A DNA stretch of 64,000 bases. It comes from a virus. Under the pieces are notes generated by a model. The model was not told the DNA's origin and ran no database searches. It worked only from the letters and a program-made list of their open reading frames with translations. The translations under genes and the position numbers were made by a program. Positions within the stretch are counted from its first letter, which is position 1. Every line of letters begins with the position of its first letter. This document shows, piece by piece, positions 45,195-55,047 of the stretch. The stretch spans positions 62,001-126,000 of IMG/VR virus record IMGVR_UViG_3300035181_001045. The stretch is one strand, 5' to 3'.

Positions 45195-45407
45195 ATGCTT
45201 TTCAAGGGTTTCACGCAGTCCCTCGCTCTTCTGGCTTGTGCCATCATCCTGTCCGCCTGCTCGTCGGTTCAACCGACCGCGACGACCAGCACGGGAACGG
45301 GCGGCTCGGCTTCCAGCTCGGTCTCGTCCAGCTCGGGTAGCTCGACGGCCTCCAGCTCGTCTTCGTCCAGCTCCACGGGCAAGATGCTTCTCGACGCCGG
45401 GAAGTAG
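45195..45407 (+). CDS. Ser-rich small lipoprotein, 70 aa
   Basis: MLFKGFTQSLALLACAIILS with lipobox LSAC at residues 19-22, followed by a Ser/Thr/Gly-only linker and KMLLDAGK. Processed, it would be a 48-residue membrane-anchored Ser-rich peptide, in the size range of phage outer spanins, but lacking a recognisable coiled region. Sits between two tRNA-Ser genes. Confidence 0.6.
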   Translation: MLFKGFTQSLALLACAIILSACSSVQPTATTSTGTGGSASSSVSSSSGSSTASSSSSSSSTGKMLLDAGK

Positions 45408-45458
45408 AAAACCCTTGACCGTCCCTCACACTTCGGTGTAACAGAGGGAGGTCACTTT

Positions 45459-45545
45459 GGAAGAAGAACCGACCGGGGGTCGGACCTGCCTCGAAAACAG
45501 TGTGCTCCCAGAAATGGGGGTGGGGATCAAGACCTCCTTCTTCCG
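45459..45545 (+). tRNA. tRNA-Ser(CGA), class II
   Basis: Perfect acceptor ggaagaa/ttcttcc, loop CTCGAAA, variable arm gctcccagaaatgggggt. Anticodon stem partly mismatched. Confidence 0.75.
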
Positions 45546-45619
45546 CTCAGGCTCCCCATCGGCCTGGCTTTCCACCAAAAAGCAAGCGGGCCCTTGGTAC
45601 GGTCTGCGGGATGGGACTT

Positions 45620-45701
45620 GGAAGATGACCAGCAGGGCTGGGGGCTGTTTGCTAAACAGTTGGGGCCTAAAAACCTCGGGGTTCGAATCCTCCTTCTTCC
45701 G
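45620..45701 (+). tRNA. tRNA-Ser(GCT), class II
   Basis: Acceptor ggaaga/tcttcc, ctgt-TTGCTAA-acag. Confidence 0.85.
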
Positions 45702-45781
45702 CCAACCTTTCTTCACACATTCCCCAAAGGGGCGACAAACCATATCAAAGAGATGTTAGGTCGAGGTGGGGCGAGGTCTAT

Positions 45782-45853
45782 GCTGGCGTAGCACAATGGA
45801 AGTGCAGCAGTTTTGTAAACTGTTGGTTAGGGGTTCGACTCCCCTCGTCAGCT
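45782..45853 (+). tRNA. tRNA-Thr(TGT)
   Basis: Acceptor gctggcg/cgtcagc, cagt-TTTGTAA-actg. Last tRNA of the array. Confidence 0.9.
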
Positions 45854-45858
45854 CCAAA

Positions 45859-46080
45859 ATGACCCCCAGTCGTAAATCTCGGGCAGTCTCAAAAGAGCAC
45901 GAAGCCGAGTGGGCTCTGTCGATTGGGAAGTCACGAGCGCATCGTCTAGCTCTGAAGCTACGCTGGTCACTTCGACGTTGGAGACGAAGCTCCAAGATCC
46001 GGATCTTGGAGCTTCGTTCTGTTTTGGAGGCACAAGGACTCTGGCCTGTGCCTCGCGAAAAACGCGGACGTTGGAAGTAG
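45859..46080 (+). CDS. Small Arg-rich protein, 73 aa, containing a palindrome
   Basis: MTPSRKSRAVSKEHEAEWAL ... RLALKLRWSLRRWRRSSKIR. Highly basic, helical. A perfect 34-nt palindrome spans codons around 42-53, so coding status is uncertain. Its TAG directly abuts the ATG of the next gene. Confidence 0.45.
   Translation: MTPSRKSRAVSKEHEAEWALSIGKSRAHRLALKLRWSLRRWRRSSKIRILELRSVLEAQGLWPVPREKRGRWK
45984..46017. repeat. Perfect 34-nt palindrome, no loop
   Basis: acgaagctccaagatcc (45984-46000) followed at once by its reverse complement (46001-46017). Confidence 0.9.
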
Positions 46081-46464
46081 ATGTTCTCACTCCAGGAGAT
46101 GACCGCCTGGACTCCGGGGGAGATCGAGGCTGCGGTACATACCGCCCTCCCTCCTGGTTGGCGGTTCAGCTTCGAGCTGGTTGAGAGCTTCTACTGGGCC
46201 TCCTACACGGACGCGGATGAGAAGGTTGTCTGGGCTCGCGAGAACCCCGACCTTCGTATCGTGTTGCTCGATGCGTATGGGTGGCTCTGGGCGCGGAAGA
46301 ATGAGGCCTCGCGTCCCTTCTGGAGGCCTCGACACTTCGAGACGCCCCCTCCGAAACCCGGTCCGATGTCTCATCCTGGTATCCCTGTGCCTGACCCGGC
46401 GGATCTTGACCCTGATGAGATCGCCGTGGTGTATAGGTCGGGGCAGACCAACCGGAGAAATTGA
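46081..46464 (+). CDS. Hypothetical protein upstream of groEL, 127 aa
   Basis: [20 protein letters not shown] ... [20 protein letters not shown] ... [20 protein letters not shown]. Pro-rich C-terminus. Its TGA overlaps the GroEL start (TGAATG region), so the two are probably co-expressed; not GroES-like in sequence. Confidence 0.6.
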   Translation: MFSLQEMTAWTPGEIEAAVHTALPPGWRFSFELVESFYWASYTDADEKVVWARENPDLRIVLLDAYGWLWARKNEASRPFWRPRHFETPPPKPGPMSHPGIPVPDPADLDPDEIAVVYRSGQTNRRN

Positions 46465-48183
<1,719 letters not shown>

Positions 48184-48225
48184 CCGTCTTCCGTCCCATA
48201 TCTCCAAATCGGTGTATTTGGGGGT

Positions 48226-48696
48226 ATGGGATTTGGACACGCTCTCCGTTCCTTCTTCCTCCCCACGCACCGGACCAACGATCTTCGCGTCGGTCCGGTA
48301 GGCTTTCTCTCCAGCAAAGAGAGAGCAGTCATCTGCCAACACCCCCAAATCCGCCTGCTTGAGGCTGCCGTACCTGGCGGGCCGGTGACGATCCGCACCC
48401 ACAGCAAGTACCCCCAAGGCGCCTGGCTCGACCTCGAAGCAAGGGTTGAGGACGGCCTGTTGCACCTCGTCGAGCCCGAGACGAATCAAGCAGCGGTCAA
48501 CCGCCGGAACATCAATGGCTTGACCTGGGCATTTCCTTCCGGCACCATGGTGGTCCTTCGAGAATTTGGGGTTGAGATCGACCCCTTGGGGCTCCTTCAC
48601 CTCGGACCCATGCCGTTCACCCCCGAGACTCTTCTCGAAGGGGTGCGGAAGCTCACGACGGCCTGTCTTCGGGTGGCCTCGCTTCCCCTCGGTTGA
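48226..48696 (+). CDS. Hypothetical protein, 156 aa
   Basis: MGFGHALRSFFLPTHRTNDL ... AAVPGGPVTIRTHSKYPQGA ... VNRRNINGLTWAFPSGTMVV. Beta-rich. The TGA is inside the next promoter's TTGATC. ggtgtattt lies upstream. Unknown. Confidence 0.6.
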   Translation: MGFGHALRSFFLPTHRTNDLRVGPVGFLSSKERAVICQHPQIRLLEAAVPGGPVTIRTHSKYPQGAWLDLEARVEDGLLHLVEPETNQAAVNRRNINGLTWAFPSGTMVVLREFGVEIDPLGLLHLGPMPFTPETLLEGVRKLTTACLRVASLPLG

Positions 48697-48727
48697 TCCC
48701 GTTCATGGTGCTCATGTAGGAGAGGCA
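48693..48727 (+). promoter_or_regulatory. Consensus phage promoter, leaderless
   Basis: TTGATC 48693-48698, TGTAGG 48715-48720, spacer 16, 6 nt to ATG 48727. Confidence 0.75.
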
Positions 48728-48957
48728 TGAACCATCTCCAGCCGGAGGTGGGCGAAGCACGCTCATCCTACCGGCATAGAACCCCTGATCTCGCCGCCTC
48801 TTTCGAGCAAGAGGACCTGGACGCGTTCGCCGAGAGTGCCGAGCGGGCTGCCGATACATACTTGGCGTTTGAGGACCTTCACGAGCTGTACGCAGCGGCC
48901 GATGCTGTTTCGGCTGCCGCCCGGATGAAGCGGAGAGGGACGAAAAGAAGGGGTTGA
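48727..48957 (+). CDS. Helical hypothetical protein, 76 aa
   Basis: MNHLQPEVGEARSSYRHRTP ... an acidic amphipathic helix (EDLDAFAESAERAADTYLAF) and a basic tail MKRRGTKRRG. Leaderless start; stop TGA lies in the following TTGATC. Confidence 0.6.
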   Translation: MNHLQPEVGEARSSYRHRTPDLAASFEQEDLDAFAESAERAADTYLAFEDLHELYAAADAVSAAARMKRRGTKRRG

Positions 48958-48988
48958 TCAGGGACTTCTTCGCTTTGTAGGAGAGACA
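48954..48988 (+). promoter_or_regulatory. Consensus phage promoter, leaderless
   Basis: TTGATC 48954-48959, TGTAGG 48976-48981, spacer 16, 6 nt to ATG 48988. Confidence 0.75.
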
Positions 48989-49314
48989 TGAACATCTCCC
49001 TACGATTCAGTTTTCGCGTCCCTACCTACGGCAAGAAGGGCAAGCACAGCGAAACCGCTGTGCAACACATCGTGGTCCGTAATGTTGTGGACCATGACGA
49101 TTTCTACCACGACGAGGCTTTTCTTCGTGAGTACGGCGCGTATGTGAACAAGCTGGCGGCCATCTACAAGGGTGGTGCTCTTCGCAAAATTCAAGTGCAG
49201 TTCGGAGCGCACATGAATGCGCAACAGGAGAGCCTGACCACGTTCACGGGGCTCTCGACTTGCCAACATGAGCCGGAAGACAAGGTTGAGCTGAACGACC
49301 CTCGATGGACCTAA
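48988..49314 (+). CDS. Hypothetical protein, 108 aa
   Basis: MNISLRFSFRVPTYGKKGKH ... VVRNVVDHDDFYHDEAFLRE ... LRKIQVQFGAHMNAQQESLT. Small alpha/beta protein; no motif recognised. Leaderless start. Confidence 0.6.
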   Translation: MNISLRFSFRVPTYGKKGKHSETAVQHIVVRNVVDHDDFYHDEAFLREYGAYVNKLAAIYKGGALRKIQVQFGAHMNAQQESLTTFTGLSTCQHEPEDKVELNDPRWT

Positions 49315-49380
49315 GTGCTGGGTGGCAAATTCTTGATTTCTCAGTCGAGATCACGGAAGGTTTTATAGCTCACGTAGAGC

Positions 49381-49575
49381 ATGGAAACCTTTGCCATCTA
49401 CTACTGGGACATCTACGACGGGTGGACTGTCCTTTCCACTGACCCTCTCACCCGCCCGGAAGCGGACGCTCAATGGAGCACGTATACCGGCGGCGGCACC
49501 CACGAGTCCAGCGAGCTGGACGGGAACTACTACGCCATCTTCTCGATGACGTCGCTGACGCAGGTCTTCCCGTAG
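49381..49575 (+). CDS. Hypothetical protein, 64 aa
   Basis: METFAIYYWDIYDGWTVLST ... TYTGGGTHESSELDGNYYAI. Aromatic, beta-rich. Followed by a strong terminator. Confidence 0.6.
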   Translation: METFAIYYWDIYDGWTVLSTDPLTRPEADAQWSTYTGGGTHESSELDGNYYAIFSMTSLTQVFP

Positions 49576-49603
49576 ACCTTTCGTTTCTTTGATCGACCCC
49601 AGC

Positions 49604-49639
49604 AAAGGCCGGGCTCCCGAAAGGGGGTCCGGCCTTTTT
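49604..49639 (+). terminator. Rho-independent terminator
   Basis: aaaggccgg (49604-49612) / ccggccttt (49629-49637), then tt. Confidence 0.85.
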
Positions 49640-49654
49640 CATTTGTGCTCCAGC

Positions 49655-49792
49655 TCAGGCGTGGACGAGCGGCTCTTCTTCGTACATGGGCGACTGCCGG
49701 CAAGGCTTCGAACATCGGATCTGCCTGGGGTGGCTTTGGCCATCGTGGCTCAGGTCCGGGGCAAAGCGAAAGCGGCACAATACTTTCGCCAT
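49655..49792 (-). CDS. Short leftward open frame, 45 aa
   Basis: MAKVLCRFRFAPDLSHDGQS ... CRQSPMYEEEPLVHA. Plausible but unsupported by any motif; its start is antisense to a TGTAGG box. Confidence 0.3.
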   Translation of the reverse strand: MAKVLCRFRFAPDLSHDGQSHPRQIRCSKPCRQSPMYEEEPLVHA

Positions 49793-49804
49793 GGTGTAGG
49801 ATTT

Positions 49805-50026
49805 GTGCGCCTGGTCGGCTTGGGTGTGGATGTTACCGTTTTGAATGAGGACTGGAAGCTCATCGTCCCCTTCCTTCAAGACGGTACGTTCAAACCCACG
49901 GCTGTTTCTTCGGCCATGGTTTCAGACGCTTCGGTGGCGGACTTTCAAGATCCCGTTTTCTACGCTCTGGTCTTGAGGACGCTTCAGGGGATCTTCACCA
50001 CGGCTTTCCCTCTCTCAAATTTGTAG
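49805..50026 (+). CDS. Hypothetical protein, 73 aa, GTG start
   Basis: VRLVGLGVDVTVLNEDWKLI ... DGTFKPTAVSSAM ... LVLRTLQGIFTTAFPLSNL. ggtgtagg ends 4 nt before the GTG. The frame is open upstream, but only into the terminator. The stop TAG lies in the TTGTAGG box of the next gene. Confidence 0.5.
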   Translation: MRLVGLGVDVTVLNEDWKLIVPFLQDGTFKPTAVSSAMVSDASVADFQDPVFYALVLRTLQGIFTTAFPLSNL

Positions 50027-50034
50027 GACGAGCA
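50022..50034 (+). promoter_or_regulatory. TGTAGG-N6-ATG without a clear -35
   Basis: TGTAGG 50022-50027 and exactly 6 nt to ATG 50034; no TTGATC at the expected place. Confidence 0.5.
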
Positions 50035-50252
50035 TGCCCATCGATTACACTGGAACGACTCCTGGACTTCCCCCCGTCGAGCACGAGAAGCCGAAGGTCG
50101 TCCACATGAAGTGCAAGGCCCCGAACTGCCCTTCGATCCAGGTGACGGAGGTGACTCCGCCTGGGTATCCTGTCGGGGCTCACATGTATGCCTGCGTCGC
50201 TTGCAAGACGACGTGGGGTATTGCCACGGGTGGCAACTTCAACCTCGGCTGA
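50034..50252 (+). CDS. Small zinc-ribbon protein, 72 aa
   Basis: MPIDYTGTTPGLPPVEHEKP, then KCKAPNCPS and YACVACKTTWG: a C-x4-C ... C-x2-C metal site. Leaderless start. Unknown. Confidence 0.6.
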   Translation: MPIDYTGTTPGLPPVEHEKPKVVHMKCKAPNCPSIQVTEVTPPGYPVGAHMYACVACKTTWGIATGGNFNLG

Positions 50253-50256
50253 GCCC

Positions 50257-50496
50257 ATGCCTGAAGATTCAGTGCCCGTCGGTTTTATGCGGTGTAGTCG
50301 ATGCCGTGGGACGTTGAGCCCGAGTGGCCAAGAACCCTATCGATTCATCTGCGAGGACTGCGGGCAGAACTTCCTCGCTGCCATGAGGCTCGAACCTGTC
50401 GAGCCTCTACGGCGAGCTGCCCTGATGGAGCATGAGGATGTTGGAGGAGGTACGGGAGCAGACCGAGGGGGTTCTATACCTCCGGCGCTCAGTTGA
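50257..50496 (+). CDS. Small zinc-ribbon protein, 79 aa
   Basis: MPEDSVPVGFMRCSRCRGTL ... RFICEDCGQNFLAAMRLEP: two CXXC pairs. The last 20 codons overlap the clamp-loader gene in another frame, so the C-terminus may not be conserved. Confidence 0.55.
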   Translation: MPEDSVPVGFMRCSRCRGTLSPSGQEPYRFICEDCGQNFLAAMRLEPVEPLRRAALMEHEDVGGGTGADRGGSIPPALS

Positions 50497-51394
50497 AAGG
50501 AAGTTGACGTCCCCGCTCCTTCTTGTGGGGGAAGAAGGGGTGGGACGTCGCTTCTCTGTCCTCCAGGCAGTCAAGGAGATATTTTGTACGGGGACCCAAC
50601 GCACGGGTTGTACCTGTCTCGACTGCACGCAGATCGATCAGGGCAATCACCCTGATTTCATGGTTCTCGCTCCCATTGATGATCGAGACATCGGGATCGA
50701 CGCCATTCGGGAGATGATCGTGAACGCCGGCTCCTACCCGACCATGGCACCCTATCGGGTATTCATGATCGATGGGGCCGACCGTCTGACGGATGCTGCC
50801 GCGAACGCGCTCCTCAAGACTCTGGAGGAGCCCCCGAGTCGAGCGCGTTTCTTTCTCCTCGCGGAAGAGGCTCATCACGTCATCCCCACGATCCGTTCGC
50901 GCTGCGGCCTTATCCGCTACAAGCGATTGTCCGAGGCCTACGTGCTGTCTGTGGTTCAGAAGTTCGAGGAGGACCCCACTAAAGCTCTTGTATATGCCCG
51001 GATGGGTGAAGGATCGTTGGGTCGTTCGGTCCGCTTCTGCGGGGCTGGCCGACTTGCGCTTCGCGACAAAGTCGTTGTGCTCCTTCAAACGGGTCTTGAA
51101 AAAGACTACCCTCGCTTGTTCTCGATGGTGGACGCCATTGACAAAGACTTCGTTTTGGCGCTCCGTTTTCTAGGGCAATTGCTGCACGATATCCTCATGC
51201 TTCGTTTGGACCCCCAAAGCACTATCAACTCCGATATCCTGGAGACCTTGGGGAAGATCCGCGCTGCGTCGAGTGATGCTGTCTGGCAGAAGCTCCGGCA
51301 AGGGTTGAGGGAGATTCAGACTCTTCATTGGACGACGTCTATCAACCTCTCTTTTCACGTCAAGTCTCTGTTCCTCGACGTCTTCGGAGTCTGA
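50432..51394 (+). CDS. holB: DNA polymerase III clamp-loader delta' (HolB-like), 320 aa
   Basis: LLLVGEEGVGRRFSVLQAVK (degenerate P-loop as in delta'), zinc-type cluster CTGTQRTGCTCLDCTQIDQG with NHPDF, VFMIDGADRLTDAAANALLK, TLEEPPSRARFFLLAEE, and the SRC box TIRSRCGLI. Helical collar domain at the C-terminus. Works with delta and DnaX/ATPase subunits to load the sliding clamp. Followed directly by the delta gene; encoding both bacterial-type subunits is unusual for a phage. Confidence 0.85.
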   Translation: MRMLEEVREQTEGVLYLRRSVERKLTSPLLLVGEEGVGRRFSVLQAVKEIFCTGTQRTGCTCLDCTQIDQGNHPDFMVLAPIDDRDIGIDAIREMIVNAGSYPTMAPYRVFMIDGADRLTDAAANALLKTLEEPPSRARFFLLAEEAHHVIPTIRSRCGLIRYKRLSEAYVLSVVQKFEEDPTKALVYARMGEGSLGRSVRFCGAGRLALRDKVVVLLQTGLEKDYPRLFSMVDAIDKDFVLALRFLGQLLHDILMLRLDPQSTINSDILETLGKIRAASSDAVWQKLRQGLREIQTLHWTTSINLSFHVKSLFLDVFGV

Positions 51395-51395
51395 C

Positions 51396-52364
51396 ATGGC
51401 CGCCGCAAAGAACGTCGCGTCATTCATTGTCTCCTATGGGGGAGAGCCCTACTTCCTGGACAAGGACCTCGAACGAGCACGGCATTGGGAAGGGAAGTCC
51501 GTTGCTCTTCTTGACGGAGATGGCCTTCTTGATCATGACCTCGTGTCTTTTTGTGAGTCACGATCCTTCGACGGTCTAGATCGAGTTGTCGTCGTTGACG
51601 ATGCAGGGAAGATCAAGGGGGACAAGTACCTCAAGAGGTACATCGCGGACAAGGTCCCGGGGGACACCTCTGTGGTCCTTGTGGCGATCATTCGAGGGGA
51701 AAAGCTTCCTGAGCTGTGGGCCACAGCGGCAAAGAAGGGTCGCCTCATCGAGCACAAGAAGCTCAAGACCTTCGACACCAACAACGAGGTCGTCAAGTGG
51801 GTCGAGGGTGAAGCGAAGAGGTTGGGGTTGACCCTGGATAAGGGGATCGCTCCGGGTCTCTTCCAGCTTGTGGGGCCTGACCTTCACCGCTTGGCGAATG
51901 AGCTGGAGAAGCTCCGGGTCATCACCAAAAAAGGGGAGACCGTCACAGGGGCACACCTCAACATCGTGGTCTCTCCTTCGCCGGCTGCGGAGCCCTGGCA
52001 AGTGGCTGAAGCTGCGATCGAGAAGAACACCAAGAAGGCGATGAACCTCCTCTCGGTTCTGTACCGGAACCAGGGTGAGGAGGTCAACGTGCCCTTGACC
52101 TATGCCCTCATGAAGCAGGTCGAGAAGCTCGTTGTTGCTCGCCGGATGCTGGATCAACGAGCTTCTGAAGAAGACATCGCGGGTGCTCTTGGGATGCACC
52201 CCTGGCGATTCAAGAATCACTTTCTCCCCCTCGTGCGACGGCACGAGATGGTGAAGCTCATCGGGCACATGAGCCGTCTCTGCAAATTGGACGCTGACGT
52301 CAAGAGTTCGGCGCGCTCCAAACGTACACATGTCGAACTCGCGGTCCTGTCGATTTCTGCTTGA
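51396..52364 (+). CDS. holA: DNA polymerase III delta subunit (HolA-like), 322 aa
   Basis: FIVSYGGEPYFLDKDLERAR, TSVVLVAIIRGEKLPE, LFQLVGPDLHRLANELEKLR (signature helix), then the C-terminal domain ALMKQVEKLVVARRML ... ALGMHPWRFKNHFLPLVRR. Opens the beta clamp in the clamp loader. ATG overlaps the end of holB by a single-base gap. Confidence 0.85.
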   Translation: MAAAKNVASFIVSYGGEPYFLDKDLERARHWEGKSVALLDGDGLLDHDLVSFCESRSFDGLDRVVVVDDAGKIKGDKYLKRYIADKVPGDTSVVLVAIIRGEKLPELWATAAKKGRLIEHKKLKTFDTNNEVVKWVEGEAKRLGLTLDKGIAPGLFQLVGPDLHRLANELEKLRVITKKGETVTGAHLNIVVSPSPAAEPWQVAEAAIEKNTKKAMNLLSVLYRNQGEEVNVPLTYALMKQVEKLVVARRMLDQRASEEDIAGALGMHPWRFKNHFLPLVRRHEMVKLIGHMSRLCKLDADVKSSARSKRTHVELAVLSISA

Positions 52365-52377
52365 GGAGTTCCCCTAG

Positions 52378-54633
52378 ATGATTCGTACGCAGACAACTCG
52401 GAAGCGGGATGGCAAGACCCTTCAGCCCTTCGATGTCTCGAAGCTGAAAAATGCCATCAGCCGAGCATGGAAAGAGAGCACGGGCTCCACGGACGAGAAG
52501 GCCCTCAACAAGGTCTTGAACACCGTGACCGATGCTCTGACCGAGGAGACGGTCGACGTCGAAACGGTTCAGGATGCTGTGGAGACCGCCCTCATGCGCC
52601 ACAGTCAGTTCGCCGTGGCAAAGTCGTTCATTCTCTACCGGCATCAGCGGGCAGAGGCTCGTCTGGCTCGCCAGCATACGGGCCCGGATCCTCTGGCCAT
52701 CTCAGGGTACATTCACGCCAGCAAGTACGCTCGGTATCTCCCGGAGCAACGGCGGCGAGAAGTCTACGCTGAGACGGTGGCCCGGGTGGAAGGCATGCAC
52801 AGCCAACAGCACCCTGCTTTCGCCGAGGAGATCAAGGAGGCCTTCGACCTCGTTCGGGAGAAGCGTGTGCTCCCGTCGATGCGCTCGATGCAGTTTGGGG
52901 GTGACGCCATTCTGGCCAACCACAACCGCATCTACAATTGCAGCTTCTCCCTCGTGGATCGGCTCGACGTCTTCTCCGAAGCTCTCTTCCTACTCCTTTC
53001 GGGGTGTGGTGTGGGCTACTCGGTTCAGTTCGATCACGTCGAGAAGCTCCCGACGATCCCGTACATCGATCCCACCAAGATCCGGCATCACGTCGTCGAG
53101 GATACCATCGAGGGCTGGGCCGACGCTCTCAAGGCTCTGCTTCGGAGCTACATCGATGGGGTCTACCTCGAACTCAGCTACTACAAGATCCGGCCGGCGG
53201 GGACGCCTCTCCGGACCTCTGGGGGACGTGCTCCCGGCCATGTGAAGCTCAAGGCCTCCCTGGAGTACATCCGTGGGGTTCTGAACTCCGTGCAGGGGCG
53301 GAAGCTGCGTCCTGTCGAGTGTCACATGATCATGTGTCACGCCGCGGATGCTGTCCTCTCGGGGGGCATCCGTCGATCGGCGATGATCTGTCTCTTCTCC
53401 CTGGACGACTCGGAGATGATCAACGTCAAGACGGGTGACTGGTATGTCCGTGAGCCCTGGCTCGCGAACTCCAACAACTCGGTCGTCCTCAAGAGGGATG
53501 ATGTCCGGAAGAAGAGCTTCAAGCGCATCTTCCAAATGACGAAGCAATGGGGCGAGCCCGGCTTCTACTTCACGAGCGACTACGACTACGGGACCAATCC
53601 CTGCTGTGAGATCGGCCTCAACCCCCTTCTCGTGATCACGCCCGCGATCCAAGAACTCCTTGCCCGTGTGTTCACCTTCAAGGAAGTGGGGGACACCGTC
53701 ACGGGGTGGGCCTTCTGCAACCTCTGTGAACTCAATGCCGCCAAGTTCACGAGTCTCGAAGACTTCCTGGCAGCGGCAAAGGCAGCAACCCTCATCGGGA
53801 CGCTTCAGGCCACCTACACGAACATGCCCTACCTTGGGCCCATTTCCGAGCTGATTGCCAAGAGGGATGCTCTTCTTGGCATTGGGATGACGGGGATGCT
53901 CGATGCTCCCCACATCGCCTGCAACCCGGAATACCAGCGGGAAGTGGCGCTGAAGGTCGTCCAGTGGAACGCCGAGTATGCGGCTCGTCTGGGGATCGAG
54001 CCCGCGGCCCGAACGACGTGTGTCAAGCCTTCGGGCACGACCTCCCTGGAGCTGGGTTGCGTTGCCTCTGGGCATCACGCTCATCACGCCCGCCGCTACA
54101 TCCGCCGGGTGACTGCGGACGAGATGGAGTACGTCTTCCAGGCCTTCCGGGCGATCAATCCCCACATGTGTGTGAGGAAGCCCGATGGGAAGTGGGTGAT
54201 CGAGTTCCCTGTCGAGGCGCCTGCTCTGGCAACGGTGAAGGACGACATCACGGCCCTACCCTTCCTCGACATGATCCGGTCGACGCAACAGAACTGGGTC
54301 ATCCCTGGAACGGCGCGTCCCGAGTCTTCACCTGGTCTGACCCACAACGTCTCCAACACGGTGACGGTCCTCCCCGAGGAGTGGGACAAGGTCGCGGAGT
54401 ACGTGTGGGAGCACCGGGAGTACTTCACTGGGGTCTCGATGCTCGCGGCCACGGGAGACAAGGACTACGCGTTTGCCCCCAACGAGGCTGTCACGACGCC
54501 TGTTGATGAGGCGAGGTGGAATGCCATCTTGGCTGGCTACAAGCCCGTCGACTACACGATGATCGTCGAGAACACGGACGACACCACCCTCAGCAGTGAA
54601 CTCGCCTGTGCTGGCGGTGCCTGCCTGATCTAG
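52378..54633 (+). CDS. nrdJ: Class II (adenosylcobalamin-dependent) ribonucleotide reductase, 751 aa
   Basis: N-terminal ATP cone (IRTQTTRKRDGKTLQPFDVS, residues 1-90). Catalytic core with LSGCGVGYSVQFDHVEKLP, TNPCCEIGL (active-site Asn, Cys, Glu), VKPSGTTSLELG, and C-terminal redox pair ACAGGACLI. Matches monomeric NrdJ/RTPR-type enzymes. Supplies dNTPs for phage replication using B12. SD gaggag upstream of ATG 52378. Confidence 0.9.
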   Translation: MIRTQTTRKRDGKTLQPFDVSKLKNAISRAWKESTGSTDEKALNKVLNTVTDALTEETVDVETVQDAVETALMRHSQFAVAKSFILYRHQRAEARLARQHTGPDPLAISGYIHASKYARYLPEQRRREVYAETVARVEGMHSQQHPAFAEEIKEAFDLVREKRVLPSMRSMQFGGDAILANHNRIYNCSFSLVDRLDVFSEALFLLLSGCGVGYSVQFDHVEKLPTIPYIDPTKIRHHVVEDTIEGWADALKALLRSYIDGVYLELSYYKIRPAGTPLRTSGGRAPGHVKLKASLEYIRGVLNSVQGRKLRPVECHMIMCHAADAVLSGGIRRSAMICLFSLDDSEMINVKTGDWYVREPWLANSNNSVVLKRDDVRKKSFKRIFQMTKQWGEPGFYFTSDYDYGTNPCCEIGLNPLLVITPAIQELLARVFTFKEVGDTVTGWAFCNLCELNAAKFTSLEDFLAAAKAATLIGTLQATYTNMPYLGPISELIAKRDALLGIGMTGMLDAPHIACNPEYQREVALKVVQWNAEYAARLGIEPAARTTCVKPSGTTSLELGCVASGHHAHHARRYIRRVTADEMEYVFQAFRAINPHMCVRKPDGKWVIEFPVEAPALATVKDDITALPFLDMIRSTQQNWVIPGTARPESSPGLTHNVSNTVTVLPEEWDKVAEYVWEHREYFTGVSMLAATGDKDYAFAPNEAVTTPVDEARWNAILAGYKPVDYTMIVENTDDTTLSSELACAGGACLI

Positions 54634-54637
54634 GTGG

Positions 54638-54714
54638 TGTAGACGTCCGTATGCCTGCAACACATACGGACGTCAGACAAATGCTCGTAGATGTTCGAGC
54701 ATTTGTCGTCCTTC
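54638..54714 (+). promoter_or_regulatory. TGTAGA promoter and two perfect leader hairpins
   Basis: ggTGTAGA 54636-54643, then acgtccgtatg/catacggacgt (11 bp) and gacaaatgctcg/cgagcatttgtc (12 bp) back to back. ATG 54651 lies in the first stem; ATG 54691 lies in the loop of the second. Confidence 0.6.
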
Positions 54715-55023
54715 ACCCTGGAGCGCAGGTCATCCCCGCTGATGACCCGCCCCTTTTGGGGTACGCGGCGTGGGCCCCTTGCTGTGAATGGGGAGCCTGG
54801 GGAAATAACCTATCAGGCCACCATATCCATCCCTAATATATCCCTGACAGCAGGGGATCTACTGCACGACTTTCTTCGTACAGTAGAAGGGAGAACACGG
54901 CTTGCAGAGCAGTTGATGGCACCCATGGTTTCGCCTCCTATCGAGGCCCCAAAACATGACCCTCAAGTACAGGTTTCGTACAGAGTTGCATGGGAACACC
55001 TCGACGATTCCTTCGAGGATTAG
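54691..55023 (+). CDS. Hypothetical protein, 110 aa
   Basis: MFEHLSSFTLERRSSPLMTR ... EITYQATISIPNISLTAGDL ... VSYRVAWEHLDDSFED. AT-richer than flanks. The N-terminal 40 residues are less convincing than the rest. An overlapping frame from ATG 54651 also reads well for 35 codons (MPATHTDVRQMLVDVRAFVV), so a frameshift near 54750-54790 is possible. Confidence 0.5.
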   Translation: MFEHLSSFTLERRSSPLMTRPFWGTRRGPLAVNGEPGEITYQATISIPNISLTAGDLLHDFLRTVEGRTRLAEQLMAPMVSPPIEAPKHDPQVQVSYRVAWEHLDDSFED

Positions 55024-55047
55024 GCGTCCTTGGTGTACTCGTCGAGG

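Noticed and set aside
30240-46000. CRISPR array
   Set aside because: The repeated motifs are tRNA T-arms and promoter boxes with irregular spacing; no direct repeats with regular spacers.
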